In this document: positions 38,049-51,626 of the stretch, one piece after another | Position numbering within the stretch: the stretch's first letter is position 1 | How the letters are laid out: each line of letters begins with the position of its first letter | DNA from: Xanthomonas vasicola | GTDB taxonomy: Bacteria > Pseudomonadota > Gammaproteobacteria > Xanthomonadales > Xanthomonadaceae | Reading direction: 5' to 3' | Length of the DNA stretch: 64,000 bases | Assembly: GCF_000772705.2 (NCBI RefSeq) | Contig: NZ_JSBW02000086.1 | Coordinates: forward strand, 1 to 64,000 | The notes under the pieces: model-generated | Told to the model about the DNA's origin: nothing | Databases searched by the model: none | What the model saw: only the letters and a program-made list of their open reading frames with translations | Program-made: the position numbers and the translations under genes

Positions 38049-40556
38049 ATGTCATCGCCTGCTGTTCTGTTCGAACCCGCCGCTGTTGTTGCGTCCTGTG
38101 CGCGCACTGTCGTCCACAAATTCGGCGGCACCTCGGTAGCCGATGCCGAGCGTTATCGGCATGTGGCGCAGCTGCTGCTTGCGCGCGACGAGACGGTGCA
38201 AGTCACCGTGGTCTCGGCGATGAAGGGCGTCACCGATGCCTTGATCGAGCTGGCCGAACTGGCGGCAAAGGATCGCCCCGAATGGCGCGAGCGCTGGTAC
38301 GAAACGCGTGCGCGCCATCGCGGTGCGGCCGTGGCCCTGCTCGGTGAGCATTCCGGGCCGACGGTGGAGTGGCTGGACGAGCGCTTCGAGCATCTGTCGC
38401 AGATCCTTGGCGCGCTAGCGGTCATCGGCGAATTGCCGCGCGAGGTGCTTGACCGCGTGCAGGGACTGGGCGAGGTGTATTCGGCGCAATTATTGGGAGA
38501 TCATTTCCGCGCGATTGGCGAAGACTGCGCGGTGCTGGATGCGCGCGACGTGCTTGTGGTCAATCGCGGCGAGTTGGGTGTGGATGTGGACTGGGACGTG
38601 AGTGCGCAGCGGCTTGCAACGTGGCGACAAGCGCATCCGCAAACGCGCGTGGTAGTCACCGGATTCGTGGCGCGCGACCGTGACGACCGCATCACCACGC
38701 TAGGCCGCAACGGCAGCGATTATTCGGGGGCCATCTTTGCCGCATTGTTTGATGCCGACGAACTGCATATCTGGACCGATGTGGACGGCGTGCTGTCGGC
38801 CGACCCGCGCGTGGTGCCCGAAGCGGTGCAACTGGAAACGCTGAGCTACGATGAGGCGTGCGAGCTGGCGTATTTCGGCGCGAAGGTGGTGCATCCGCAA
38901 ACGATGTCGCCGGCAATCGAACGCGGCCTGCCGATCATCATCCGCAACACCTTCCAGCCCGAACATCCGGGCACGCGCATCACTGCCAGCAGCGCGGAGA
39001 GCGGGCCGATCAAGGGGCTGACGCTGAGCCCGGATCTGGCGGTACTGAATCTGGAAGGCACCGGCCTGATCGGTGTGCCTGGCACCGCCGAGCGCGTGTT
39101 TGCTGCGCTGCGCACGGCGCAGGTGTCGGTGGTGATGATCTCGCAGGGTTCGTCGGAGCATTCGATCTGCTGCGTGGTCAAACAGCACGAATCCGAGCGT
39201 GCACGCAATGCGTTGTTGCAGGCGTTTGCGCATGAACTTACGGTCGGCCAGGTGCAACGCGTGCAGCTGACCCCCGGCATCAGCGTGCTGGCAGCGGTGG
39301 GCGATGGCATGGCCGGCCAGCCGGGTGTGGCGGCGCGCTTGTTCGAATCGTTGGGACGTGCGCAGGTCAATATCCTGGCGATTGCGCAGGGCTCCTCCGA
39401 GCGCAATATCTCGGTGGCCATTGATGCAGCGCATGCCACCAAGGCTTTACGCGCGGCGCATGCCGGTTTCTGGTTGTCGCCGCAGACCTTCTCGGTCGGC
39501 GTGATCGGGCCGGGCAATGTGGGCGCGGCGTTGCTGGATCAACTGCGCGTCGCGCAACCGCAGTTGCTGGGCAAGGCCAATCTGGATCTGCGCCTGCGTG
39601 CGGTGGTGTCGCGCGGTCGCATGCTGCTGGACGAGCGCGGGCTGGTCGGCAACTGGCGCGATGCCTTTGCATCGGCCGCCACGCCCACCGATCTGGAACG
39701 CTTCACCACACATTTGCTGTCTGCGCATCTGCCGCATACGGTGATCATCGATTGCAGCGGCAGCGCCGAAGTAGCAGACCGTTACGCAGGCTGGCTGGCT
39801 GCCGGGATCCACGTGGTGACGCCGAACAAACAGGCGGGTTCCGGCCCGCTGGCGCGTTATGAGGCAATCCGCGCAGCAGCCGACGCTAGCGGTGCGCGCT
39901 TCCGTTACGAAGCCACCGTGGGCGCTGGTTTGCCGGTGATCACCACGCTGCGTGATCTGGTCGATACCGGCGATGCAGTCACCTCCATCGAAGGCATCTT
40001 CTCCGGCACGTTGGCCTGGTTGTTCAACAAATACGACGGCAGCGTGCCGTTCGCCGAGCTGGTGACGCAGGCGCGCGGCATGGGCTACACGGAGCCAGAC
40101 CCGCGCGACGATCTGTCCGGCGTGGATGTGGCGCGCAAGCTGGTGATCCTGGCGCGCGAAGCAGGGCGTTCCATCAGCCTGGAAGACGTGCAGGTGGAAA
40201 GCCTGGTGCCGGAGGCATTGCGTCAGGCCAGCGTGGACGATTTCATGGCGCGCCTGCCGGAAGTGGATGCGGCTTTCGCGCAGCGTCTTGCCGAAGCGCA
40301 TGCGCGTGGCAACGTGCTGCGCTATGTCGCGCAGTTGCCGCCGGACCGCGCGCCCAGCGTGGGCCTGGTCGAGCTACCGGGCGATCATGCATTCGCCAAT
40401 TTGCGTTTGACTGACAACGTTGTGCAATTCACCACGCGGCGCTACTGCGAGAACCCGCTGGTGGTCCAGGGGCCGGGTGCGGGGCCGGAAGTGACCGCAG
40501 CAGGCGTGTTCGCCGATCTGCTGCGCGTGGCGGCGGGCGAGGGTGCGCGGCTGTGA
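38049..40556 (+). CDS. thrA: Bifunctional aspartate kinase / homoserine dehydrogenase
   Basis: The 835-residue protein catalyses two steps from aspartate to homoserine. The kinase domain opens with [14 protein letters not shown] (about residue 20) and has [22 protein letters not shown]. Two ACT domains follow ([31 protein letters not shown] and its repeat with [18 protein letters not shown]). The dehydrogenase starts at [16 protein letters not shown] (NAD site), with [22 protein letters not shown] and [12 protein letters not shown]. Start ATG 38049 is preceded by GAGG. It overlaps thrB in GTGA. Expression is probably set by the attenuator upstream; the ACT domains suggest feedback inhibition. 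Confidence 0.95.
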   Translation: MSSPAVLFEPAAVVASCARTVVHKFGGTSVADAERYRHVAQLLLARDETVQVTVVSAMKGVTDALIELAELAAKDRPEWRERWYETRARHRGAAVALLGEHSGPTVEWLDERFEHLSQILGALAVIGELPREVLDRVQGLGEVYSAQLLGDHFRAIGEDCAVLDARDVLVVNRGELGVDVDWDVSAQRLATWRQAHPQTRVVVTGFVARDRDDRITTLGRNGSDYSGAIFAALFDADELHIWTDVDGVLSADPRVVPEAVQLETLSYDEACELAYFGAKVVHPQTMSPAIERGLPIIIRNTFQPEHPGTRITASSAESGPIKGLTLSPDLAVLNLEGTGLIGVPGTAERVFAALRTAQVSVVMISQGSSEHSICCVVKQHESERARNALLQAFAHELTVGQVQRVQLTPGISVLAAVGDGMAGQPGVAARLFESLGRAQVNILAIAQGSSERNISVAIDAAHATKALRAAHAGFWLSPQTFSVGVIGPGNVGAALLDQLRVAQPQLLGKANLDLRLRAVVSRGRMLLDERGLVGNWRDAFASAATPTDLERFTTHLLSAHLPHTVIIDCSGSAEVADRYAGWLAAGIHVVTPNKQAGSGPLARYEAIRAAADASGARFRYEATVGAGLPVITTLRDLVDTGDAVTSIEGIFSGTLAWLFNKYDGSVPFAELVTQARGMGYTEPDPRDDLSGVDVARKLVILAREAGRSISLEDVQVESLVPEALRQASVDDFMARLPEVDAAFAQRLAEAHARGNVLRYVAQLPPDRAPSVGLVELPGDHAFANLRLTDNVVQFTTRRYCENPLVVQGPGAGPEVTAAGVFADLLRVAAGEGARL

Positions 40557-41566
40557 CGCAAACAGCCGCCAGCCAAGCCAGCTCGAGTCAAGCATCCGCG
40601 ACACAAGTGCACCACAGCGATCGTGCTTCTCTCGGCAAACGCGGCCCGCACGAAGCGCGCGCCTTCGCGCCGGCATCGATTGCGAATGTGGCGGTGGGAT
40701 TCGACCTACTCGGTTACCCCATCGATGGCGTCGGCGACACCGTTACCGTGCGTCGTATCGAAACGCCGGTGGTGCGCATTACTGCGATTCGCGGCACGAC
40801 CGTGGCGCTGCCACTGGATGCCGAACGCAATACTGCAGGCGCTGCGTTGATGTCGCTGCGTGCCGCCTTGCAGCTGCCTTACGGGTTTGAAATCGAGATC
40901 GACAAAGGCATTGCGCTGAGCTCGGGCATGGGGGGATCGGCTGCGTCGTGCGTGGCGGCCTTGGTCGCGGCGAACGCGCTGCTGGCATCGCCGCTGGATC
41001 ACCACCAGCTCTACCAATACGCGCTCGATGGCGAAGCGGTGGCTAGCGGCAGCCGACATGGCGACAACCTGGGGCCGTTATTTTTAGGCGGTCTGGTGCT
41101 GTGCACGCTGGAGCGTCTGGTGCCGATCAGCGTCCCCGCAGCGTGGCATAGCCTGCTGGTGCATCCGGATGCAGTGCTGGAAACGCGACGCGCGCGCGAA
41201 GCGTTGGCCGGCAATTATCAGTTGCGCGAATTCGTCGCGCAGAGCACCAATCTGGCATTGGTGTTGGCCGGTTGCCATGCAGGCGATGCAGACCTGGTGC
41301 GTGCGGGCTTGCGCGATGTGCTGATCGAACCGCGCCGCGCCCCGTTGATTGCCGGATTTGCCGATGCCAAGCAGGCAGCGCTGGACCACAACGCACTCGG
41401 TGCCAGCATTTCCGGCGCAGGGCCCAGCGTGTTTGCCTGGTTCGAATCGCGCGCCGCAGCAGACGCCGCGGCACCGGCAGTGCAGGCCGGGTTTACTGCC
41501 GCAGGGTTCGATAGCCAGGCGTGGGTGTCGCCGATCGCAAGTCCTGCGGCACGGTTGCTCGGATGA
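40553..41566 (+). CDS. thrB: Homoserine kinase
   Basis: ThrB phosphorylates homoserine with ATP. The 337-residue GHMP kinase has [18 protein letters not shown] at the N-terminal end (after about 40 extra, low-complexity residues), the ATP loop [18 protein letters not shown], and the C-terminal [15 protein letters not shown]. Start GTG 40553 overlaps the thrA stop. The next gene of the pathway, thrC, begins 550 bases later with a gene on the opposite strand between. Confidence 0.94.
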   Translation: MTQTAASQASSSQASATQVHHSDRASLGKRGPHEARAFAPASIANVAVGFDLLGYPIDGVGDTVTVRRIETPVVRITAIRGTTVALPLDAERNTAGAALMSLRAALQLPYGFEIEIDKGIALSSGMGGSAASCVAALVAANALLASPLDHHQLYQYALDGEAVASGSRHGDNLGPLFLGGLVLCTLERLVPISVPAAWHSLLVHPDAVLETRRAREALAGNYQLREFVAQSTNLALVLAGCHAGDADLVRAGLRDVLIEPRRAPLIAGFADAKQAALDHNALGASISGAGPSVFAWFESRAAADAAAPAVQAGFTAAGFDSQAWVSPIASPAARLLG

Positions 41567-41640
41567 ATCAGCACGCACGCAATGGCAATGCGTCGCAGGT
41601 AACGCGCTGCATGTATGGCCTGCAGCGCGCCACACGCTGT

Positions 41641-41955
41641 TTAGTCGACGACGACTTCGCTGATCTGCATCACCGGGCTCAGGTCGGTGTAGTTGGGGAT
41701 GTCGCCCAGGATCTCCGCCGCGTGCGGGCCGAAGCTGGCGTTGAAGGTTTCCACCGACTCGCAAAAGATATGGCACATGCCGATAAAGGCCGGGGTGCTG
41801 CCGGCTTCGCCGCCGCTGATGCCCTTGTCCACGGTGTATTTCAAACAGGCCGCGCCCATGCGCGCGCTCACCAGCGGCATGTGCTTGTCGCGGTAGTAGG
41901 TGTGATCGAAGCGGGCGCTGTCGCGGTAGGGGTACATCACGCTGACTTTGATCAT
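41641..41955 (-). CDS. EthD-domain protein (dimeric alpha-beta barrel)
   Basis: A 104-residue protein of the EthD family (MIKVSVMYPYRDSARFDHTYYRDKHMPL is its typical opening; FGPHAAEILGDIPNYTDLSPVMQISEV its typical end). The family forms small ferredoxin-like dimers; EthD itself is needed for ether degradation, and other members are of unknown role. It lies on the minus strand between thrB and thrC, so read-through from thrB to thrC would run antisense to it. Start ATG 41955 matches the family. Confidence 0.85.
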   Translation of the reverse strand: MIKVSVMYPYRDSARFDHTYYRDKHMPLVSARMGAACLKYTVDKGISGGEAGSTPAFIGMCHIFCESVETFNASFGPHAAEILGDIPNYTDLSPVMQISEVVVD

Positions 41956-42116
41956 CTGCCGACTCCACGGAAAGGTGCGCGCAGCATAGCCCCGCGCCGC
42001 CGACCATGGGCTGCCACTCGGCGGAATGTCGTTGCGCCGCGCGCCCCGGCCGCCCCAAGCGCCGCACACTTTTCTACGGGCAACGCCCAGCCTTCGCTTG
42101 ATCTGGAGTCACGCTG

Positions 42117-43421
42117 ATGTTTATTTCCACCCGTGGCGGTGTGCCCGCCGCAAGCCTGAGCCAGGCCATTGCCGCCGGGCTGGCGCCCGATGGCGGCCTC
42201 TACGTGCCGCAGACCCTCCCGTCCGCGCGTGCGCTGGTTGCGGGCGCCAGCCTGGCCGACACCGCCACCGTGCTGCTGCAGCCGTTTTTCGAAGGCGATG
42301 CGCTGGCGGCCGAGCTGCCAGCCATCTGCGCTGAAGCCTTCGACTTTGCTGCGCCGTTGGTGGCGTTGGGCACGCCGGGCGACTACGCGCTGGAGCTGTT
42401 TCATGGCCCCACCGCCGCGTTCAAGGATTTCGGTGCGCGCTTTCTGGCGGCCTGCCTGACCCGCTTGCGCCGTGCCGAAGACCGCCCGCTCACCATCCTG
42501 GTCGCAACCTCCGGCGACACCGGTGCCGCCGTGGCCGCCGCGTTCCATCGCCAGCCCGGTTTGCGCGTGGTGGTGCTGTATCCGGACGGCCGCGTTTCTC
42601 CGCGGCAGGCGCATCAGTTGGGGTGTTTCGGCGACAACATCCAGGCCTTACGTGTGGCCGGCTCGTTCGACGACTGCCAGGCGATGGTCAAGCAGGCCTT
42701 GAACGATGCCGCGTTGCAAACGCAGGTTCCGCTCAGTTCGGCCAATAGCATCAGCCTGGGCCGGCTGCTGCCGCAGATGAGTTACTACGCGCACGCCGCG
42801 CTGCAGCACCGTGCGGCGTCGGCCGACGTGCTCAATCTGGTGGTGCCGACCGGCAATCTGGGCAACGGGTTGGCAGCGATCATTGCGCGCGCGCTCGGGG
42901 TGCCGTTGGGCCGCATTGCGCTGGCGTCCAACGCCAACCATGTGTTGCCGGATTACTTTGCTGGCAACGCGTACGCGCCGCAGCCCAGCGTGGCGACGCT
43001 GGCCAATGCGATGGACGTGGGCGCGCCAAGCAATTTCGAACGCTTGCGCTGGCTTTACAACGGCGACGATGCTGCCTTGCGTGAGCAATTCCGTGTGTTG
43101 TCGGTGGACGATGCGGCGATTCGCCACACCGTGCAGCAGCGCTTCGCGCGCTATGGCGAGGTGCATTGCCCGCACACCGCCACCGCGGTGCATGTACTCG
43201 AACAATTGCGTGCCGAGGGCGCGGAGGGCGGCACTGGCGATTGGGCGGTGGCGGCCACGGCGCATCCGGCCAAGTTCGAGGGCGTGGTGGAACCGTTGAT
43301 CGGCCGCGCGGTGGAAGTTCCGCCAGCGCTGGCGGAACTGCTGCAGCGTCCGGCGCATGCCGAAGCACTGGCGCCAGACTACGCGGCCTTCCGCCAGCGC
43401 CTGCTTGCGGATGCGGCCTGA
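42117..43421 (+). CDS. thrC: Threonine synthase
   Basis: ThrC converts O-phosphohomoserine to threonine with pyridoxal phosphate. The 434-residue product has FISTRGG at the start, the PLP lysine in FHGPTAAFKDFGARF, ATSGDTGAAVAAAF (phosphate cup), and VVPTGNLGNGLAAIIA. A Shine-Dalgarno GGAG stands ten bases upstream. It completes the threonine operon but is separated from thrB by the antisense EthD gene, so it may have its own promoter. Confidence 0.94.
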   Translation: MFISTRGGVPAASLSQAIAAGLAPDGGLYVPQTLPSARALVAGASLADTATVLLQPFFEGDALAAELPAICAEAFDFAAPLVALGTPGDYALELFHGPTAAFKDFGARFLAACLTRLRRAEDRPLTILVATSGDTGAAVAAAFHRQPGLRVVVLYPDGRVSPRQAHQLGCFGDNIQALRVAGSFDDCQAMVKQALNDAALQTQVPLSSANSISLGRLLPQMSYYAHAALQHRAASADVLNLVVPTGNLGNGLAAIIARALGVPLGRIALASNANHVLPDYFAGNAYAPQPSVATLANAMDVGAPSNFERLRWLYNGDDAALREQFRVLSVDDAAIRHTVQQRFARYGEVHCPHTATAVHVLEQLRAEGAEGGTGDWAVAATAHPAKFEGVVEPLIGRAVEVPPALAELLQRPAHAEALAPDYAAFRQRLLADAA

Positions 43422-43523
43422 CCCAACGCGTTCAGGCACTCGGGGTTGGAAAGTGGCCCGCATGGGGTTATTTCTAGGTGGGTGCGGCCCCGCTGTGGCG
43501 CCGCGTCTGCTGTGGGTTGTTGC

Positions 43524-44267
43524 ATGTCTTATCGAATGATTGCCGTTGCCGCCGCTTTATGCGGGTGGGCAGCGGCTGGTGCGGCCAGTGCGGCCGATAC
43601 CTTGTCTGCGTCTCCGGTGTCGCCATTGGGCACGCCGCGTGTGGGTCTGGTCGAGGCACTGGCGCGTCAGGCGCCGTCGCTGGACCGTCAGGTGTTGGCC
43701 CTGGCCACCGAAGCGCTGCAATGCGCCCGGCAGCGTCAGCAGGTGGGTGCCGAGCGCGTGCTCAGCGTCATCGACTACAGCCGCCCCTCGACCGAGCGCC
43801 GCTTATGGGTGTTCGACTTGGACAAGCAGCGTCTGTTGTTTCGGGAATGGGTCGCGCACGGACGTAATACCGGGGAGAACCTGGCGGCGAAGTTCTCCAA
43901 TAACGATGGCAGCTTCCAGTCCAGCCTGGGCGCCTTCACCGCGCAGGAGTCGTACACCGGCCAGAACGGCTACTCGTTGCGGCTCAAGGGCCTGGAGCCG
44001 GGTTTCAACGACCACGCGCGCGACCGCGCCATCGTTATCCACGGTGCCCCCTATGTGAGCGAAGCCATTATCCGCACCCAGGGTCGGCTCGGCCGCAGCC
44101 TTGGCTGCCCAGCCGTGCGGCCAGCCGTGGCCAAACAGTTGATCGACACCTTGCGCGACGGTGCGTTTGTGTTTGTTTATTACCCAGACCGGGCCTGGTT
44201 GCGGCAATCGCAGTTGTTGAGTGGCGGCTGCGGTGGGGCGGTTGCGCGTGCGGTGGCTGGGCGGTGA
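43524..44267 (+). CDS. Secreted murein L,D-transpeptidase catalytic-domain protein
   Basis: A 247-residue exported protein with a signal peptide (MSYRMIAVAAALCGWAAAGA, cut near ASA). The catalytic domain of the YkuD_2/YafK-like type has a core HG motif in IVIHGAPYVSE and the cysteine box GRLGRSLGCPAVRP. Such proteins make or modify 3-3 crosslinks or attach proteins to peptidoglycan. It begins 103 bases after thrC. ATG 43446 would prepend a non-signal extension and was rejected. Confidence 0.8.
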   Translation: MSYRMIAVAAALCGWAAAGAASAADTLSASPVSPLGTPRVGLVEALARQAPSLDRQVLALATEALQCARQRQQVGAERVLSVIDYSRPSTERRLWVFDLDKQRLLFREWVAHGRNTGENLAAKFSNNDGSFQSSLGAFTAQESYTGQNGYSLRLKGLEPGFNDHARDRAIVIHGAPYVSEAIIRTQGRLGRSLGCPAVRPAVAKQLIDTLRDGAFVFVYYPDRAWLRQSQLLSGGCGGAVARAVAGR

Positions 44268-44351
44268 GTGGTTGAGGGCGAGCGACCCAATCAACTGCTC
44301 CGACAAGCACGCAGTGACGCATCAATCAATCCACCAATCAACTGCCAAACC

Positions 44352-45152
44352 TCACACCATATCGCCGGCCAGTCTGCGTAAAGCGGCGTAAGCCAGGATC
44401 TGCACCAGGTGCAGTTGCGGCAGCGCAATCAGCTGCTGTTGCCGCAGTTTGGTGAAAGTGCGGCTCACTGTTTCCACGGTCAGCCCCAGATGGTCGGCGA
44501 TATCGCTGCGGCTCATCGGCAGCGCCACGGTGTCGCCGCTGGCGCCAGGCTGGGTGGAGCGGGTGGCAAGCCGCAGCAGGAAATGCGCCAGCCGTTCGCT
44601 GGGTTGCAGGCGTGCCAGCAGCAGGCCGGTGTCCTGGGCGGCGGCCAATTCCATGCTGGCCCGTTGCAGTAGCTTGCGTTCCAGTTGCGGGTAGCGCTCG
44701 CGCAGCTGGCGCATTTGCGCCATCGGCGTGCGGCACACGCGGCTGTCGACGATGGCTTCGATATCGTGGCGGTGCTGCGCGGTTTCAGTGAGGCCGACGT
44801 AGCCGCCGGGCAACACGAAGCCGGTGATCTGGCGGCGTCCGTCGGCCAGCGTGCGCACCATGCGCAACGCGCCGGAGGTCACGGTATAGACGTTGTGCCG
44901 GGTCTCGCCCGCACGCACCAGGCTGCTACCAGGCGTGTAGGCCGCCGTGTGGGTGACCTGATCCAGCGCGTCCATTTCCTGCGTCGACAGCGCAGCGCAA
45001 ATAGCCCGGCCGCGCACCGCGCACAGCGCGCAATCGGAGCTTGGCGTGCCCCTGGCGGATGCCGCGCCGGGCGCAGGGCAGGTCACGCTGGGGTCGGAAA
45101 GCTGCCGGTACATGGGCCACGCACTGGTGGGACGCATTGAATGATACGCCAT
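44352..45152 (-). CDS. Crp/Fnr-family regulator with Fnr-type cysteines
   Basis: A regulator of about 266 residues with a cyclic-nucleotide-fold domain and a helix-turn-helix, [23 protein letters not shown], very close to the Fnr recognition helix (GLTVETVSR). The N-terminal [12 protein letters not shown] and a later cysteine (DSRVCRTPM) give four cysteines that could bind a [4Fe-4S] cluster as an oxygen sensor. Spacing differs from E. coli Fnr. The start is uncertain: ATG 45152, 45137 or 45113 all fit. It is divergent from hisS. Likely targets have TTGATnnnnATCAA sites; none was seen in the shared 67-base spacer. Confidence 0.8.
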   Translation of the reverse strand: MAYHSMRPTSAWPMYRQLSDPSVTCPAPGAASARGTPSSDCALCAVRGRAICAALSTQEMDALDQVTHTAAYTPGSSLVRAGETRHNVYTVTSGALRMVRTLADGRRQITGFVLPGGYVGLTETAQHRHDIEAIVDSRVCRTPMAQMRQLRERYPQLERKLLQRASMELAAAQDTGLLLARLQPSERLAHFLLRLATRSTQPGASGDTVALPMSRSDIADHLGLTVETVSRTFTKLRQQQLIALPQLHLVQILAYAALRRLAGDMV

Positions 45153-45219
45153 GCGGTCAGTGCGGCCGGCAGCCGGTAGAATTGTGCGTTCGCCACATTG
45201 CCCTGCAGGAGTTTCGCTC

Positions 45220-46656
45220 GTGATCAAGCCCCGTACGCCGCCCGGCATCATGGAATTGCTGCCGCGTGAGCAGATCGCGTTCCAGCGCATGCTGGACGTC
45301 ATCCGCCGCAACTACGAGCGGTTCGGGTTCCTGCCGATTGAAACTCCGGTGTTCGAGCTATCGGATGTGCTGCTGACCAAATCCGGCGGCGAGACAGAGC
45401 GCCAGGTGTATTTCGTGCAGTCCACCGGTGCGCTGGCCAATGCTGCTGCGGCCGCCGATGAGGGCGCCGAGAACGGTGGCCTGCCCGAGCTCGCACTGCG
45501 CTTCGACCTGACGGTTCCGCTGGCGCGCTACGTCGCCGAGCACGAGCACGATTTGAGCTTCCCGTTCCGTCGCTACCAGATGCAGCGCGTGTATCGTGGC
45601 GAGCGCGCGCAGCGTGGGCGCTTCCGCGAGTTCTACCAGTGCGACATCGACGTCATCGGCAAGGATGCACTGAGCATCCGTTACGACGCCGAAGTGCTGG
45701 CGGTGATCCATGCCGTGTTCGCGGAGTTAGGCATCGGCGACTTCAAGGTGCAGTTGAACAACCGCAAGTTGCTGCGCGGCTTTTTCGAAAGCCTGGGCGT
45801 GGCCGAAGGCGAATTGCAGCTGGCCGTGCTGCGCGAAGTCGACAAGATCGACAAGCGCGGCGCCGATTATGTGCGCGACACGCTGGTGGGCGAGGGCTTC
45901 GGCATTGCTGCCGAGCAGGTGGCCAAGATTCTCGCCTTCGTGGCGGTGCGCTCTGAGGGGCATGCCGATGCGCTGGCGCAGTTGCAGGCGTTGGAAGCGT
46001 CTGTCGGCGCCAGCGCGACGCTGGGCGAGGGCATCGCCGAGTTGCGCGAAGTACTGGAGCTGGTCAAGGCGCTGGGCGTGCCGGAGAGCGCGTACTGCCT
46101 GAATTTCTCCATCGCGCGCGGGCTGGATTACTACACCGGCACCGTCTATGAGACCACGCTGACCGACCACCCGCAGATCGGCTCGATCTGCTCGGGCGGC
46201 CGTTACGAGAGCCTGGCCAGCCACTACACCAAGTCCAAATTGCCCGGCGTGGGCATCTCGATCGGCCTGACCCGGCTGTTCTGGCAGCTGCGCGAGGCCG
46301 GCCTGATCCAGGGCATTGCCGAAAGCAGCGTGCAGGCGATGGTGGCGCTGATGGACGAGACCCGCCTGGACGATGCGCTGGATATCGCGCGCCGGCTGCG
46401 CATCGGCGGCATCAACACCGAAGTGCAGATGGAGCCGAAGAAGGTCGGTAAGCAGTTCCAGTACGCTGCCCGCGCGGGCATCCGCTTCGTGGTGCTGGCC
46501 GGCGACGACGAACTGGCGCGCGGCGTGGTGGCGGTGAAGGACTTGGTACGCGAGCAGCAGTTCGACGTCGCTCGCGACGAGCTGGCGAGTACCTTGCAGG
46601 TGGAGTTGGAACAGGCCAAGGCGATGCTGGTGGCCGGGGCACCCAAGGGCGATTGA
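45220..46656 (+). CDS. hisS: Histidine-tRNA ligase
   Basis: HisRS charges tRNA-His. The 478-residue product starts at GTG 45220 with AGGAG nine bases upstream. Class II motif 1 lies around [12 protein letters not shown], motif 2 is [32 protein letters not shown], the histidine-specific region is [13 protein letters not shown], motif 3 is [12 protein letters not shown], and the anticodon-binding domain fills the last 100 residues. A TAGAAT box at 45177-45182 may be its -10. It stands just before the his operon but has its own terminator. Confidence 0.94.
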   Translation: MIKPRTPPGIMELLPREQIAFQRMLDVIRRNYERFGFLPIETPVFELSDVLLTKSGGETERQVYFVQSTGALANAAAAADEGAENGGLPELALRFDLTVPLARYVAEHEHDLSFPFRRYQMQRVYRGERAQRGRFREFYQCDIDVIGKDALSIRYDAEVLAVIHAVFAELGIGDFKVQLNNRKLLRGFFESLGVAEGELQLAVLREVDKIDKRGADYVRDTLVGEGFGIAAEQVAKILAFVAVRSEGHADALAQLQALEASVGASATLGEGIAELREVLELVKALGVPESAYCLNFSIARGLDYYTGTVYETTLTDHPQIGSICSGGRYESLASHYTKSKLPGVGISIGLTRLFWQLREAGLIQGIAESSVQAMVALMDETRLDDALDIARRLRIGGINTEVQMEPKKVGKQFQYAARAGIRFVVLAGDDELARGVVAVKDLVREQQFDVARDELASTLQVELEQAKAMLVAGAPKGD

Positions 46657-46729
46657 CGCCGCAGGCCGAAGGCGCCTGCAGGTCTGGCGATCATCTGCCG
46701 CCGCTAGCCACGCGCCGCCGCGCACAGCG

Positions 46730-46763
46730 CGCCCACTGACATCTGGATGTCAGTGGGCGTTTT
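46730..46763 (+). terminator. Rho-independent terminator after hisS
   Basis: A perfect 13-base stem CGCCCACTGACAT / ATGTCAGTGGGCG with loop CTGG is followed by TTTT. It isolates hisS from the his operon. Confidence 0.95.
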
Positions 46764-46839
46764 CGTAATGGCACGCGCGCAAACAGTCACCGTATGAATG
46801 CTTCGGTTCGGTCAACTTGTCTCCTCGCCGCCGTTGCGC

Positions 46840-46865
46840 TAATGTACTAACACGCTATTACATTA
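46840..46865 (+). promoter_or_regulatory. Palindromic operator over the his operon promoter
   Basis: Perfect seven-base arms TAATGTA and TACATTA enclose 12 bases in which three more symmetric pairs match (10 of 13 overall). A possible promoter overlaps it: -35 TTGCGC (46834-46839) and -10 TATTAC (46856-46861) with 16 bases between. The first gene starts six bases after the palindrome. A TrpR-family repressor bound here would block RNA polymerase. Confidence 0.65.
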
Positions 46866-46870
46866 ACGCA

Positions 46871-49410
<2,540 letters not shown>

Positions 49411-49414
<4 letters not shown>

Positions 49415-50502
49415 GCACGTCATCGATTCTGGATCTGGTACGCGAAGATCTGCGCGCATTCGCGGGGTATGCGTCGGCGCGCACCAGCGCATTAAAGGGC
49501 GATGTGTGGCTCAACGCCAACGAGTCGGCGTGGGGCAATCCGGCCGATCCAAGCGCCAGCACACGGCGCTATCCCGACCCGCAACCCAAGGGCCTGCGCA
49601 GTGCGCTGGCGGCGCTGTACGGCTGCGCGCCGGAGCAGCTGCTGATTGGCCGCGGCAGTGACGAGGCGATCGATTTGCTGGTGCGTGGCCTGTGCGTGCC
49701 AGAGCGCGACGCGGTGCTGGTCACGCCGCCGGTATTCGGCATGTACGCTGTGTGCGCGCGGCTGCAGAATGCGCCACTGGTGGAGGTGCCGCTGGTCGAT
49801 GGGCCTGACGGTTTCCACGCGGACATCCCGGCAATTGTGGCAGCGGCCTTGGCGTCGAACGCCAAGCTGGTGTTCCTGTGCTCGCCGTCTAATCCAGCCG
49901 GTTCGACGATCGCACTAGACCAGATCGAACACGCGCTGCAGGCATTGCAGGGCAAGGCGCTGGTGGTGGTGGACGAGGCTTACGGTGAATTTTCTGATGT
50001 GCCGTCGGCAGTCGGTCTGCTGGCGCGTTACGACAATCTCGCTGTGCTGCGCACGCTTTCCAAGGCGCATGCCTTGGCGGCTGCGCGTATCGGCACGCTG
50101 ATTGCCAATGCTGAGCTGATTGCCTTGCTGCGCCGCTGCCAAGCGCCGTATCCGGTGCCGACGCCCTGCGCGGCGATGGCCGAGCAGGCGTTGTCTGCGC
50201 CAGCGCTGGAGGTGACCCGCCGGCGTATCGCCGAGGTACGCAGTGAACGCGAGCGCGTGCACAAGGCGCTTGTGCAGCTGACCGGTGTGCGACAGGTCTA
50301 TCGCTCGCAAGGCAACTTCCTGCTGGTGCGTTTCGACGATGCCGAAGCAGCCTTCCAGGCATTGCTGGAGGCCGGTGTGGTGGTGCGCGATCAACGCGCA
50401 GTGCCGCGCTTGTCCGACGCCTTGCGCATCACCTTGGGCACACATGAACAGAACGAGCGCGTACTGAGCGCGCTGCAACGCACACAGGAGGCCGCCGCAT
50501 GA
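49411..50502 (+). CDS. hisC: Histidinol-phosphate aminotransferase
   Basis: HisC transfers an amino group from glutamate to imidazole acetol phosphate using PLP. The 363-residue fold-type I enzyme shows [11 protein letters not shown] (substrate region), [35 protein letters not shown], and the PLP lysine in [19 protein letters not shown]. It overlaps hisD and hisB by four bases each. Confidence 0.95.
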
Positions 50503-51626
50503 CCCCGATTCTCTTCGTCGACCGTGATGGCACGCTGATCACCGAGCCGGCCGACTACCAGATCGATGCGTACGAGAAACTACGCTTCGTCGATCACGTG
50601 ATTCCGGCGATGCTCAAGCTGCGTGATGCCGGCTACCAGTTCGTCATCGTCAGCAACCAGGATGGGCTGGGCAGCGAGAGCTTCCCACGCGCCTCCTTCG
50701 ACGGCCCGAATAACCTTATGCTGCAGATCTTCGCCAGCCAGGGCATCGAATTCCGCGAAGTGCTGATCGATTGCAGCTGGCCATCCGACAACGCACCCAC
50801 GCGCAAGCCCGGCGTCGGCTTGATGGTGCCGTATCTACAGGACCGCACTATCGACTGGGCGCGCTCAGCGATGGTCGGCGACCGCATGACCGACATCCAG
50901 TTCGCGCAGAACCTCAATATCCGCGGTTTTCAACTGCGCACAGACGAGTTCGGCGGCGAGTGGGACTGGCCCGGCATCGCCCACGAGCTGGCCGATGCGC
51001 CACGCCGCGCGGTAGTCCAGCGCAACACCAAGGAAACCAGGATCCGCGTCGAACTGGATCTGGATCGTATCGCCGAGCCCAAAACCGCCACCGGCCTGCC
51101 GTTCTTCGACCACATGCTGGAACAGATCGGCAAGCATGGCGGTTTTGCGCTGGACATCCGTGCCGAAGGCGATCTGCATATCGATGAGCACCACACCATC
51201 GAAGACACCGGCTTGGCCCTAGGTCAGGCGTTGCGCGAAGCGCTGGGCGACAAGCGCGGTATCGGTCGCTACGGGTTCGATCCGGAAAGCAGCCCGTGGC
51301 AGGTTGCCGGCGACACGGCGCAGCATGGCTTCACGTTGCCGATGGACGAAACCATCGCCAGTGCTGCGCTGGACTTCAGCGGCCGGCCGTATTTCGTCTT
51401 CGATGGCGACTTCAAGCGCGAGCGCGTTGGGGACATGCCCACCGAACTGGTGCCGCATTTCTTCCGCTCGATCTGCGATGCGTCGGGCCTGAATCTGCAT
51501 CTGAGCGTGCGCGGCGAGAACGATCACCACAAGGTGGAGGCCTGCTTCAAGGCGTTGGCGCGTGCATTGCGTCAAGCGATTCGCCGCGAGGGCACCGCGT
51601 TGCCCACGACCAAGGGCACGCTATGA
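50499..51626 (+). CDS. hisB: Bifunctional histidinol-phosphatase / imidazoleglycerol-phosphate dehydratase
   Basis: Two fused enzymes catalyse steps 9 and 7 of histidine synthesis. Residues 1-165 form a HAD phosphatase with [16 protein letters not shown], the Zn-binding loop of [14 protein letters not shown] and [12 protein letters not shown]. Residues 170-375 form the dehydratase with [32 protein letters not shown], and the second HHK site [13 protein letters not shown]. The fusion is typical of Gammaproteobacteria. Overlaps of four bases join it to both neighbours. Confidence 0.96.
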   Translation: MTPILFVDRDGTLITEPADYQIDAYEKLRFVDHVIPAMLKLRDAGYQFVIVSNQDGLGSESFPRASFDGPNNLMLQIFASQGIEFREVLIDCSWPSDNAPTRKPGVGLMVPYLQDRTIDWARSAMVGDRMTDIQFAQNLNIRGFQLRTDEFGGEWDWPGIAHELADAPRRAVVQRNTKETRIRVELDLDRIAEPKTATGLPFFDHMLEQIGKHGGFALDIRAEGDLHIDEHHTIEDTGLALGQALREALGDKRGIGRYGFDPESSPWQVAGDTAQHGFTLPMDETIASAALDFSGRPYFVFDGDFKRERVGDMPTELVPHFFRSICDASGLNLHLSVRGENDHHKVEACFKALARALRQAIRREGTALPTTKGTL

